A stretch of 64,000 nucleotides of DNA from CAYLPJ01 sp964385465 (GTDB taxonomy: Bacteria > Planctomycetota > Phycisphaerae > SM23-33): NCBI GenBank assembly GCA_964385465.1, contig CAYLPJ010000001.1, positions 269,758 through 333,757 of the forward strand. The letters run 5' to 3'. Each line of letters begins with the position of its first letter. The first letter of the stretch is position 1. Below the pieces are notes generated by a model. It had not been told where the DNA came from, searched no databases, and was given only the letters and a program-made list of their open reading frames with translations. Shown here piece after piece: positions 36,601 to 44,300 of this stretch. The position numbers were made by a program, and so were the translations under genes.

Positions 36601-38012
36601 TCGGCGCCGACGCTCCGCTGGAAGCTCGAGTAGCCCCACCACGTGAAGGCCGACAGGAACAGGACGGCGACGAACCCGGCGACGAGCACGGCCGCCTTCC
36701 GCCGGCGCTGGCGGCGTTTGGCGTTGGTGGCGTTGGTGACCAGCCCCTTTTCCTTGAAGACCTTGTTCATGAAGAGGTCGCGGAGGAAGTAGGCCCGGTC
36801 GCGTTCCCAGACCTTGCCCTCGGGGAGGCTCTCGACGGGCACGCCGAGCGCCTCGGCCAGCTCGGCGTCGAGTGCCGATCCCTCGCGCATGGAGCTGGTG
36901 AAGTAGATGCCGCGCAGGAACAGCGGCTTGGCGGACCACTCGCCGGCGACGAAGATCATCTCCAGGTAGCGGCGGAGGCGCGGGGCGATGGTCATCATCG
37001 CCTGGGGGAAGGCGTAGAGGGCGTCGACCTGGTCGGTCCGGCGGGCGGAGGGGTCCTCGGTGTTGACCGGGTCCAGCAGCAGGCCCAGGCGGCGGCGCTG
37101 GAGGCGGTCGGCGACGGTCTGGAGGTGCTGGTCCACCAGCTCGGGATTGAAGGACTGATCCAGCGGGTCCGGGTTGGACCAGCCGAGCATCTGGTGCTGG
37201 AGCTGCGGGTCGGTGACGTCCTCGAAGAACTCGCGGAACCCGTTGATCAGGTCGCACTTGGTGATCATCACGAACACCGGGAACCGCACGCCGAGGGCAC
37301 GCTGGATCTGATCGAGCTGCTGGGCGATCTTCGCGCCCTTGCGCTCGAGGGAGTCGGCGGTGTCCTTGATCAGCGAGTCGGCCGGAATGCACAGCAGCAT
37401 GCCGTTGATCGGGCAGTTCGGGCGGTTGTTGCGAAGCAGCTTGAGAAACTCCCGCCACTCGCTGGTCGCGCCCGGCTCGACCTCCTCGAACATCAGCCGG
37501 CCGGCCGTGTCCAGGATGATCGCGTGGTTCGTGAACCACCAGTTCATGTTGATGGTCCCGCCGACGCCCTGGAGCTGGTCCTGGAGGCCGGGGGGGAAGC
37601 CGACGTTGCAGTGGCGGACCGCCTCGGTCTTTCCCGAGCCGGGCTCGCCGACCAGGACGTACCAGGGCAGGGAGTAGAGGTTCTTGCCGGCCGCCTTGAA
37701 CTTCTCGACGCCGTCCTCGAAGTTCTTCCGGAGGTCGTCCAGTCGAGCCCGTCGGCCGGGCTCGGCGACGCCCTGGGGCGTGGCGGCGCTGTTGTCTCGC
37801 AGCGACCGCTCCATCGGCTTGGCCTTTCGGCCGCGGGCGCGTCTGACCAGCCAGCCGAACAGCCCCAGCAGCACGCCGACGAGGGCGGTGCCGATCATGA
37901 TGTAGAAGAACATCGAGCCGGGCAGGAGGCGGTAGAGCAACATGGACATGGCGATCCCGCCGCCGCCGCCGAGGACTCCGACCTTCGCGCCTGTGGACAT
38001 CGAGGAGAACAT
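33609..38012 (-). CDS. tssM: T6SS membrane-complex protein TssM (IcmF)
   Basis: About 1467 residues. Start placed at the ATG 5 bases after the tssL stop; an upstream in-frame GTG inside tssL is possible. Two N-terminal helices (about 6-22 and 30-48) are followed by a cytoplasmic GTPase-like domain with Walker A GEPGSGKT (121-128). A third helix lies at ~437-457 (AAVLVAGFVAVLFLSAFTWW). The remaining ~1000 residues are the helical, then beta-rich, periplasmic part that reaches the outer membrane lipoprotein TssJ. It is longer than the usual ~1150-1200 residues. It is immediately downstream of tssL and tssK, the standard baseplate-to-membrane-complex set. Confidence 0.93.
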   Translation of the reverse strand: MFSSMSTGAKVGVLGGGGGIAMSMLLYRLLPGSMFFYIMIGTALVGVLLGLFGWLVRRARGRKAKPMERSLRDNSAATPQGVAEPGRRARLDDLRKNFEDGVEKFKAAGKNLYSLPWYVLVGEPGSGKTEAVRHCNVGFPPGLQDQLQGVGGTINMNWWFTNHAIILDTAGRLMFEEVEPGATSEWREFLKLLRNNRPNCPINGMLLCIPADSLIKDTADSLERKGAKIAQQLDQIQRALGVRFPVFVMITKCDLINGFREFFEDVTDPQLQHQMLGWSNPDPLDQSFNPELVDQHLQTVADRLQRRRLGLLLDPVNTEDPSARRTDQVDALYAFPQAMMTIAPRLRRYLEMIFVAGEWSAKPLFLRGIYFTSSMREGSALDAELAEALGVPVESLPEGKVWERDRAYFLRDLFMNKVFKEKGLVTNATNAKRRQRRRKAAVLVAGFVAVLFLSAFTWWGYSSFQRSVGAEAAYWFAAADEDNWTPENHWWPIVSPEYRGSEKYTYAGMNVVETPAGEIPAGQFHYDTMQKVKEDIHIPWVFGFAELFGADINENRHRAQRVLFEAGVLRPIIDATRKKVLSPQSPWSSEATMALAQLLRMERAAAWPDQPVAFDANHLFDYVLQDNLYKVYRENDADNLDAVFEWTYVTADQPWPPKSVSVGGERAVAAVNKGVDDFIDYWKAGGGIEASEILDAILGMKTALTTFGDAEAELLALDDRYLDEPAQPDSNEVLVKIADEWRKRLDGVKAASGSIESAVATARLGTRSLVEQYDVTIAQRLERAEGPHKVLVSSARPDDASKPGEDDEKPAATIASLRKHLTAQASRVSRSLENLEGQYKQSQDRKELLVLDPQYLLNVEVRDEELRKLLEKDNLRLYDLRLHMYRTGTEELGKRAPAPEMAGLAPAVADVREDTRRADRLIGDLAALAIEGHRVKEATTASQFVTGRLAKRKRIYELLKGVLQAAPKNANEVAAKVTEAVKAGNLTPIPRPVVPGTNFKPDQTFPPQFHRAAAKATFAGWQTIADYVHGAGGEQPGGVTSAAEVINRRELEGLYKTRQDAYNAYLRQYQEYWIRDVLADLSYNCPDWKTFQEDLIGIQPRTVAENLERLGRTILASLREVKDVVPASQRASFDQAVQDLAADIDRFGTSTYMGQWKGWLRRWKELGSEPGAARKIILAKSPAQFVDDYIPFSAGVDTMISEKYWKELAYTGLKLLAREIDTNVQAAYQALHQRYSRFPLADPQANVDELSPAEAALAREAVLKVLGAAQVYDAKTIGGGARTRKFETIDQQLDRLCGLGLDPAKRAWCVKAKDLLSALPPSGEKYECTVRVIGAEQQQVLTGTGQSALGMWAAVQLDQGGVKRGIRNITQPKTKEAGKVDYPGKPVVLKFYRYPVDVNAGKVNKTQTIPGSWAPLRMLHVLRSQRDAKDGKLWQVEVVVQDSQNRSRSLWLELEFAKPLPRTDEWP

Positions 38013-38016
38013 GGGG

Positions 38017-38814
38017 CTAATCACTCCCGGAGTTGTCGTCGTCTTCGGAGGGGGCCGTCGCGGGCGTCGCGGGCGTCGCGGGGGTCTCGGGGGTCTCGGG
38101 GGTCTCGCCGCCGATCCGGGCGGCCGCCACCGGCGCGGCCTCGTCGTGGGCGATCACCTCCCGCAAGGCCGCCTGGAGGTCCGAGCTGGTGGTGCTGTAG
38201 ACCAGGAAGTTGGCCACGAACACCACGACCGTCATGCCGATCAGGGCGATGAAGATGCCCAGCAGCTTCATGCCTGGCGGCTGGACGAGGTCGGAGGTGT
38301 CCACATGCTCGTAGGCCTCGGGGCAGATGCGGGCGGCGCCGTCGACGTCCATGATCCCGCGAGTGCGGGCGCAGATCTCCAGCTGCTTCTTGCGGAGGTA
38401 CTCGGGCTGGCCGGTATACCAGCCGGTGAACCCCAGGCCCAGGCAGACGTAGTAGATCGCCAGGCGGTCGGTGGCGGCCTGGCTGGGGTCGGCGAGGGTC
38501 TCGTCGAGCAGGTCGAAGAACTTCTCGTCGCCGGCCAGCTCGTTGTGCTCGTAGGCGATCTCCTGCCACTGCCGCGCGAACGGCAGGCTGGACTCCTTGA
38601 TCATGAAGTCCACGAAGAAGACCAGGGGCATCTCGACCTTCTCGAACTGGCTGGTGAGGTTCGGATCGGCTGACGCCTTGCTCCGCATGCTGTCGAAGAT
38701 GTCGTCGATCTCGCTGCGAACGCGCGACGGCTCGAAGCTGCCGCCCTTCCGCCCGGAGCGGTTCAGCCGGCAGATGTACTGAAACAGCGGCTCGCAGAGC
38801 TCCAGCAGGGTCAT
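38017..38814 (-). CDS. tssL: T6SS membrane-complex protein TssL (DotU)
   Basis: 265 residues. The ATG overlaps the tssK stop and has GGGAGG 6 bases upstream. The N-terminus LLELCEPLFQYICRLNR and the middle (FARQWQEIAYEHNELAGDEKFFDLLDE, YYVCLGLGFTGWYTG) are DotU hallmarks. A single C-terminal membrane helix lies at ~190-210 (LLGIFIALIGMTVVVFVANFLVY). The short periplasmic tail ends in a Glu-Thr-Pro/Ala-Thr-Pro repeat followed by an acidic DDD stretch. No peptidoglycan-binding OmpA domain is attached, so anchoring to the wall must come from another protein. Confidence 0.92.
   Translation of the reverse strand: MTLLELCEPLFQYICRLNRSGRKGGSFEPSRVRSEIDDIFDSMRSKASADPNLTSQFEKVEMPLVFFVDFMIKESSLPFARQWQEIAYEHNELAGDEKFFDLLDETLADPSQAATDRLAIYYVCLGLGFTGWYTGQPEYLRKKQLEICARTRGIMDVDGAARICPEAYEHVDTSDLVQPPGMKLLGIFIALIGMTVVVFVANFLVYSTTSSDLQAALREVIAHDEAAPVAAARIGGETPETPETPATPATPATAPSEDDDNSGSD
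38057..38108. repeat. 9-base tandem repeats inside tssL 3' end
   Basis: Two adjoining arrays on the + strand, gtcgcgggc-type units and gtctcgggg-type units, about three copies each. They encode the ETP/ATP tripeptide repeats of the TssL periplasmic tail. Copy number could vary by slippage without breaking frame. Confidence 0.6.
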
Positions 38815-40184
38815 CAGCTACCTCCCTCGGGGACGGTCATGAACAGGGTCAGCTCGAAGTCCGACGTCTCGATCTCTTCCCAGCGGATGGCGATGGACTT
38901 CTCCTGCTTGATCCGCTCCCACATACGCGTGCTGTCGGCCCGCATCAGCCGGAAGTAGTGCAGCCCCGTCGAGGCGGGCAGCTCCAGCGGGGGATGGCGT
39001 TCCTCGGCCAGGCGAATGCCCCAGATCCGCTGGTTCGCCAGCGACCGGGCCATGAGCTTGAACTTGTCGATGTCCTCGACCAGCCGCCCGAGCTGGCGGG
39101 GGTCCATCTGCGTCTTGATGCCCAGGAAGTACTCGTTCGGGCGGGTGATGTGCTCGTCGGTCAGCTCGGCGACCATCAGCTTGCCCTCGCGGTTCAGCTC
39201 CACCTTCATGAAGCTCGGCGCCACCGTGCCGCGGAGCAGCCCGCGAATCTTCGAGCACAGGTCCGCGAACGCCACCAGCGGGTTGTCGTGGTCGTAGGCG
39301 GGGCTCTCGTACTGGTCGCGGTCGGGGTACAGCGCCGCCAGCTCGCCCAGCAGCCCGCGAAGCTCGAGGTAGATCTCGAACGGCGAGACGCTCGGCGCCT
39401 GGATCAGGTGCGGCAGCCGCCCGGCGTAGCTGTTCAGCGTCCGCAGGCGCATGATCTGCTCGAACTGGAGGCCGCGCATCGAGTCGATGCTGAAGCCCCC
39501 TCGCGTGAGCTGGAGGACCAGTTCGCCCCGGCTGGCTTCGACCTGGTTGGCCAGGTCGCGGACCATCTCCCTCAGCGTGGCCGAGCCGCCGAGGACAAAG
39601 CAGGGCGGCACGTAGCCGGGGTCCTGGCGGGGCAGGCCGACATCCTCGCCGGTGGCGTGGGCGATCCGCAGCAGTGGCAGGACCTCGAGGTCGCTGCGGT
39701 CGTCGTCGGGCAGCAGCAGGCGGGCGTTGACCTTCCGCAGCAGCAGCGGCTGGGGGTTCTCGCCGGTGTTTTCGTCGGCCCACTCGCTCTCGATGACCCG
39801 GTAGATGCGCTTGACCCGCCAGTCGGCCGAGGACCCGCGCTCGAGGGCGTTGGCCTGCGTGGAGTACCAGAGGGGCACGCCGAGGGCGATGTCGAAGGAC
39901 GAACTGGTGGACTCGAAGAGGTTCTTGATGTTCAAGGCGGGCACGTCGGCGCTGTCGGGGAAGCTGACCTCCACGCCGCTGGGCATGATCGCCCGCAGCG
40001 AATCGAACTGGACGAGCAGGTTCTCGAGGGCGTCGCTGCTGAGCCGAGCCTCGATCAGCCCGTACGGGTACGCCCAGCCGAGCCGCCGCTCGCCGGCCAG
40101 CGTCTCCAGCAGCGTCCGCTGCATGCACTGGAGGTGGTGCGGCTGGAGAAACAGGCCCTCGTACCAGTGGACTTGTGGTGGCAT
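38814..40184 (-). CDS. tssK: T6SS baseplate protein TssK
   Basis: 456 residues. The ATG has GAGGAG 4 bases upstream. The opening VHWYEGLFLQPHHLQCMQRTL is the TssK signature (W-x-E-G-x-x-L-x-P-Q/H-H). The family's middle (FVLGGSATLREMVRDLANQVEASR) and C-terminal blocks are present, including the shoulder and head regions that bind TssL and TssM. Length is normal. It lies between the TagH-like gene and tssL, overlapping the latter by one base. Confidence 0.93.
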   Translation of the reverse strand: MPPQVHWYEGLFLQPHHLQCMQRTLLETLAGERRLGWAYPYGLIEARLSSDALENLLVQFDSLRAIMPSGVEVSFPDSADVPALNIKNLFESTSSSFDIALGVPLWYSTQANALERGSSADWRVKRIYRVIESEWADENTGENPQPLLLRKVNARLLLPDDDRSDLEVLPLLRIAHATGEDVGLPRQDPGYVPPCFVLGGSATLREMVRDLANQVEASRGELVLQLTRGGFSIDSMRGLQFEQIMRLRTLNSYAGRLPHLIQAPSVSPFEIYLELRGLLGELAALYPDRDQYESPAYDHDNPLVAFADLCSKIRGLLRGTVAPSFMKVELNREGKLMVAELTDEHITRPNEYFLGIKTQMDPRQLGRLVEDIDKFKLMARSLANQRIWGIRLAEERHPPLELPASTGLHYFRLMRADSTRMWERIKQEKSIAIRWEEIETSDFELTLFMTVPEGGS

Positions 40185-40201
40185 CGCACTCCTCTATCGG
40201 C

Positions 40202-41131
40202 CTATCGGCCGAGGCCTTTCATCAGGTTCTCGGCGTAGTTGGCGACGGTCTCCATGATCTCGTTCTCGATGGAGGCCTCGTTCAGCGCGTCGGCCAACTC
40301 GACGTATTTGCGCCAGCATTTGACCTCCTTGCCGACGAGGAACCCCCCGCCCTCCATCGAAGCCATCGCCTCGATCTCGACCGGGCTGAACTGTGCGAGG
40401 TGTCGGCTGGCGAACTGCCGCCCGGCCTGGCCGACGGCGGAGACCAGCGAGGCGATCAACTGGCGGAGCTTCTCCAGGTCGGCGGCGACCTGTCCGCGGG
40501 GCACGTCCTGGTCGCCGGTGAGGAACGCCTTGACGGTGTGCTGGAGCGGCTTGTCGCGGCGGATGGTGCTCCGCCGCCCGATCTGCTGCCAGGCCCCCCA
40601 GACGAGCTGGTCCAGCTTGAGGGCGAAGTCGGCCACCAGGGCCACCAGCGCCAGCGTCCGCGCCGGGTCGATCGTGCTGTCGGGACCGAGGCGCAGGTTC
40701 TGGCGGAGCGGGGCCTCGGCGTCTTCCGGCCAGGCGCCCTGGGAGATGCTCGCCAGCCCGGCCTCGGCCAGTCGCTCGGTGAGCACCTTGCGTTCCTCGT
40801 CCCCGAGCCCTCGAGACAGCTCGATCAGGCGGGCAACGAGGAAGTTGGGGTCCTGCAACTCGCGGCGATCGGTCTCGGAACGGTCGGTGCTCTCGTCCTT
40901 GCGGAGCTGGACGTCCACCCGGGCATCCCAGGAGGGGAACTGCTCCATCAGCTCTTCGAGAAACGCCTGGCGCTGCTCGGGCACGACATTGTTCAGGGCC
41001 CGCTCGACCTCCTCGGCGAGATACTCACGGCGGACGTCGGGGCCCTGGTCGGCGAAATCCACCTGGACCATGCGAAGGCGATTGGCCGTCGCAGCCGCCA
41101 ACCGCACCGTCTCGTCAGATGAGCCGTTCAC
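40202..41131 (-). CDS. T6SS TagH-like protein without FHA domain
   Basis: 309 residues from GTG 41131, chosen because GGAAAGG lies 9 bases upstream; an ATG at 41071 or a TTG at 41218 are alternatives. The C-terminal ~150 residues read like the helical C-terminal domain of T6SS FHA proteins (TagH/Fha). They include a WGAWQQIGRRSTIRRDKPLQ block, RQFASRHLAQFSPVEIEAMA, and KEVKCWRKYVELADALNEASIENEI. No phosphothreonine-binding FHA domain precedes it, only ~150 acidic/helical residues. Normal TagH proteins read kinase-made phosphothreonine through FHA; this one cannot. It sits between a terminator and tssK. The family call is tentative. Confidence 0.55.
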   Translation of the reverse strand: MNGSSDETVRLAAATANRLRMVQVDFADQGPDVRREYLAEEVERALNNVVPEQRQAFLEELMEQFPSWDARVDVQLRKDESTDRSETDRRELQDPNFLVARLIELSRGLGDEERKVLTERLAEAGLASISQGAWPEDAEAPLRQNLRLGPDSTIDPARTLALVALVADFALKLDQLVWGAWQQIGRRSTIRRDKPLQHTVKAFLTGDQDVPRGQVAADLEKLRQLIASLVSAVGQAGRQFASRHLAQFSPVEIEAMASMEGGGFLVGKEVKCWRKYVELADALNEASIENEIMETVANYAENLMKGLGR

Positions 41132-41290
41132 AGCACGGAACCTTTCCAGATATGCGCCTGCCGATCGCGGAAGCCTTGGCCGAGCGCCGATTATCCCCGC
41201 TCCGGGCCGAGCGGGCAAGCGCGGGCGGTTCGTCCGCCACGCCGCGCCTCGCGTGAGATTCTACCAAGCCGGCCGGGGCGCTTCCCGCCC

Positions 41291-41311
41291 AAAAGCCCGC
41301 CGAGGGCGGGC
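41291..41311 (-). terminator. Intrinsic terminator after pseudokinase-FGE gene
   Basis: On the - strand a perfect 7-bp stem GCCCGCC/GGCGGGC with a 3-base loop is followed directly by TTTT. It begins 8 bases after the stop codon of the pseudokinase gene, so tagH-like/tssK/tssL/tssM may need their own promoter or read-through. Confidence 0.65.
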
Positions 41312-41318
41312 CGATTTC

Positions 41319-44300
41319 CTACGGCGAGGCCGGCTCGAGGTAGCCCTGCCCCGCCAGCCCATCCAGCAGGCGGACCACCGTGGACTGGAGCCTCTCCCGC
41401 CCGGCCATGAACGCCAGCCGCAGCCCCACGTCCGAGAAGCCGTCCCGCGCCTCGGGGGTCGGGGGCAGGGGCTTGGGCTGATCGACCGGCACCGACGGGG
41501 GGCTCAGCGCCGAGCCGCCAAGGACCCGGGCGGCCGAGCCGCGGCTGCTGACAAACTCCCGGGCCTGCTCGGCGGTGGGGCTGTCCAGAGCCGTCAGGGC
41601 GTCGGCGTCGGGGTACACGTACTCGGCAACGTTGCCGACAATGTGCTGGAAGACGCGAGCGTCGTCGTACTGGATGCGAGCGAACCAGAGGTGCCCGTCG
41701 TTGCCGGCGCCGGCGGGTACCACGGCCTCCTTGGTGATCTTGCCCCGCTGCCCGCCCGGCCAGAAGATCCCGGCATCGGGATAGTACCGCTCGGGGTCGA
41801 GCAGCTCCCCGCCGCGTTCGAGGGCGATGTCGTGATCCCGCTGGGCCTGCCAGCTCCGGTCGCGGAGGTTGTATGGCTTGGCCGAGGCGGCCGCCTTGTC
41901 GGCCTGGTAGGCCGCCTGCCACTCCGCCGGCGTGGGCAGCCGGCAATTGAGCAGGCGGGCGAAGAACACCGCAGCCGGCAGGGAGACGCGCTGCACGGGA
42001 TGGGTCGGCGCGGGCTTGCCGATGTCGTTCTTGATCGCCGGGGCATACATCCGCCCGGCCAGGACGGGGTCCTCGATGGGGATCCACTTCGGGCTCAGCG
42101 CCAGCCGCCCGTCCGTGGCGACCCACGTCCGCGGGCCCATCGGTTCGGTATCTTCCGACAGCAGCAGCTTGCGTATCTGCGGCCACTTCTGCGTGGCCAG
42201 AAGCACGTCGATGAACAGCCCCACCGACACCTCGGTGGTGCACACGTACCCCGGCTTGCCCGACGAGGGCGCCACGCGGGCGAAGGTGAGTTTCTGATCG
42301 TGCCCGGGCCAGGAGTACGTCACCCGCCCGGAGCCTTCGGAGGCCTTCTGCCACCCCGCGGCCGCCGGGCCGGCCTTGCCGAGGTCCACGCCCTGCCCGG
42401 TCGCGTTGCGGACGGCCTCCAGGCGGGTCATCAGCTCGGCGACCTGCGGCTTCTGGAGGAACGAGGCGGGCAGGGCCTTCAGGTCGGCCTGGAGCTTGCC
42501 GACCAGCGTCTGGACGGCGGGGTCTTCCAGTTCGCCGGCGGACGGGGCGACCTTCGCCCGCAGCTCGGCCATGGCCAGGCGGTACCGCGCCAGCGGCCCG
42601 AGCGTCTGGACAATGCCGTCGGTCACGCCGAAGTCCTTCCGCCGTGCCAGGGCGGCCTCGATGGCGGCGGCGTCGCCGCGGCTGACGAGATAGGTTTCCC
42701 ACCGCGGCGGGCCCGAGGCAGCCAGCTCGCGCACCAGCGATCGCTTGCGCTGCTCGTCGTCGACCAGGCCGTAGACCGTCGAGAGGTGCTTGCGGAGCTC
42801 GACATCCTGGCGGAGCTCTTCCGGCGAGTTCGGCCAGGGGCGGCCCAGCTCCCCAAGCCGCGCGTACGCCTGGCGGGCGGCGGCGAACTGACCGGCCTTG
42901 GCGCCGCGCACGACCGCGACCAAGGCGGCGGGGTCGGTCGAGGCGGCGGCCTTCTCGAGCTCGGCCACGCGCTTCAGAAGATCGGCGGCGGCCTTCTGGA
43001 TCGCGGGCGCCTTGTAGACCGGGTTGGCTCGCTGCTCGGTCAGCAGCGCGGCGAGGGTCTCGTCTCCGCCGGGCAACTCCTCCGAGAGCAGGTAGCCCCT
43101 GGCCAGCAGGTCCTCGACCCGGTAGAGCCCGGAGACGAGCTTGGCCAGGTCCATCCGCCATTGGGCGTAGGTCTCCACGAGCTTCTTCTCGGGGCCCTCG
43201 AATTCCGGATCGGGCTGCCCGGCGAGGACCTTGTCCCAGTGCACGTACGCCAGGGCGCTCTGGACGAGGCTCTTGCGCTGGGCCTCCACGTCGCGGGTCA
43301 GCAGCTCGCGGCTCCAGGGGCGCGGAGCGACCTTCACACCGAGGCCGGGCTTGAAGTCCGCCTCGATCCCCCGCAGGAACGTCTCGACGCGGTCGACCTT
43401 GTCGGCCAGCGCATCCAGTGTCTTCTCCTCGGCCAGCAGCTTGTCCCGCTGGGTGACCCACGCGGCGTCCAGCGCGGTCAGCCCGGTAGCGCTGATCTTC
43501 TCTCGCCCGCGAAGGGCCTGCTGGTACTCGGCCAGCGAGGCGGCCTGGAGGCGGGTGTGTTTCTTGCGAATGGCGGCGACCTGGACGTTCGCCGAGCCGG
43601 CCTTCTGCACGAGCTGGCCGAGCGTCTCGTTGAGCTCCCGCATGCCCTGGTCGATCGCCTGGCGGTTCTTGTAGGTGTAGCCCTGGTAGCCTGCGACGGT
43701 CTCAAAGGTCTCGCGGGCCTTTTCGAGCCGCTCGGCCAGCCGCTGGGCCTCGGCCTTGGCGGCCTGGAGCTGGCTGCGGTGCTCTTGGGAGAGCTTCTCG
43801 GCGGCGAGCAGCTTGGTGACGCCCTCGCCGAGTGTGGTGAGGTCCTGCCGGCGATTGGCCAGGGCATCCTTGACGGTCGCCCGCCACTCCGGCGTGCGGG
43901 GGTCGGCCTTGACGTCGTAGTCCCCGCCTTCGAGCATGACCAGTCCGCGGCGGAGGACGTCCTCGGTGAGCTTGCCCCCGGGCCCGGGCTCGAACGGCGG
44001 GCGGGCCGCCACGAGTCCGCCGTCGAGCCGCTCGACGCGCGGGGAGGTGGCGAACGCGGCCAGCCGCCGCAGGAGGCTGCCTTCGGCGAGCAGCTCGGCC
44101 AGGGCGGCCTCCAGGTTCGCCAGGCTCTTGGCGTCGTCGCGTTCGGCGGGAATGCGGGTCCCCGCGAGGACGTACGTCTCCAGCTTCGCCAGAGGCTGGT
44201 TGCCGTCCACCGTCCACGCCTCGGCGGCCTTCCGCAGGCGCGTCACCTCCTGCCAGTGCTTTCGGATGTCGGCCAGCGGCTCCCGGGCGGCCAGGACGGC

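Noticed and set aside
33480..38252. 1590-codon + strand open frame antisense to tssM
   Set aside because: Very biased Arg/Gly/Leu/Val composition without domains. It is a GC-driven shadow of tssM and tssL, both of which have clear T6SS motifs on the other strand.
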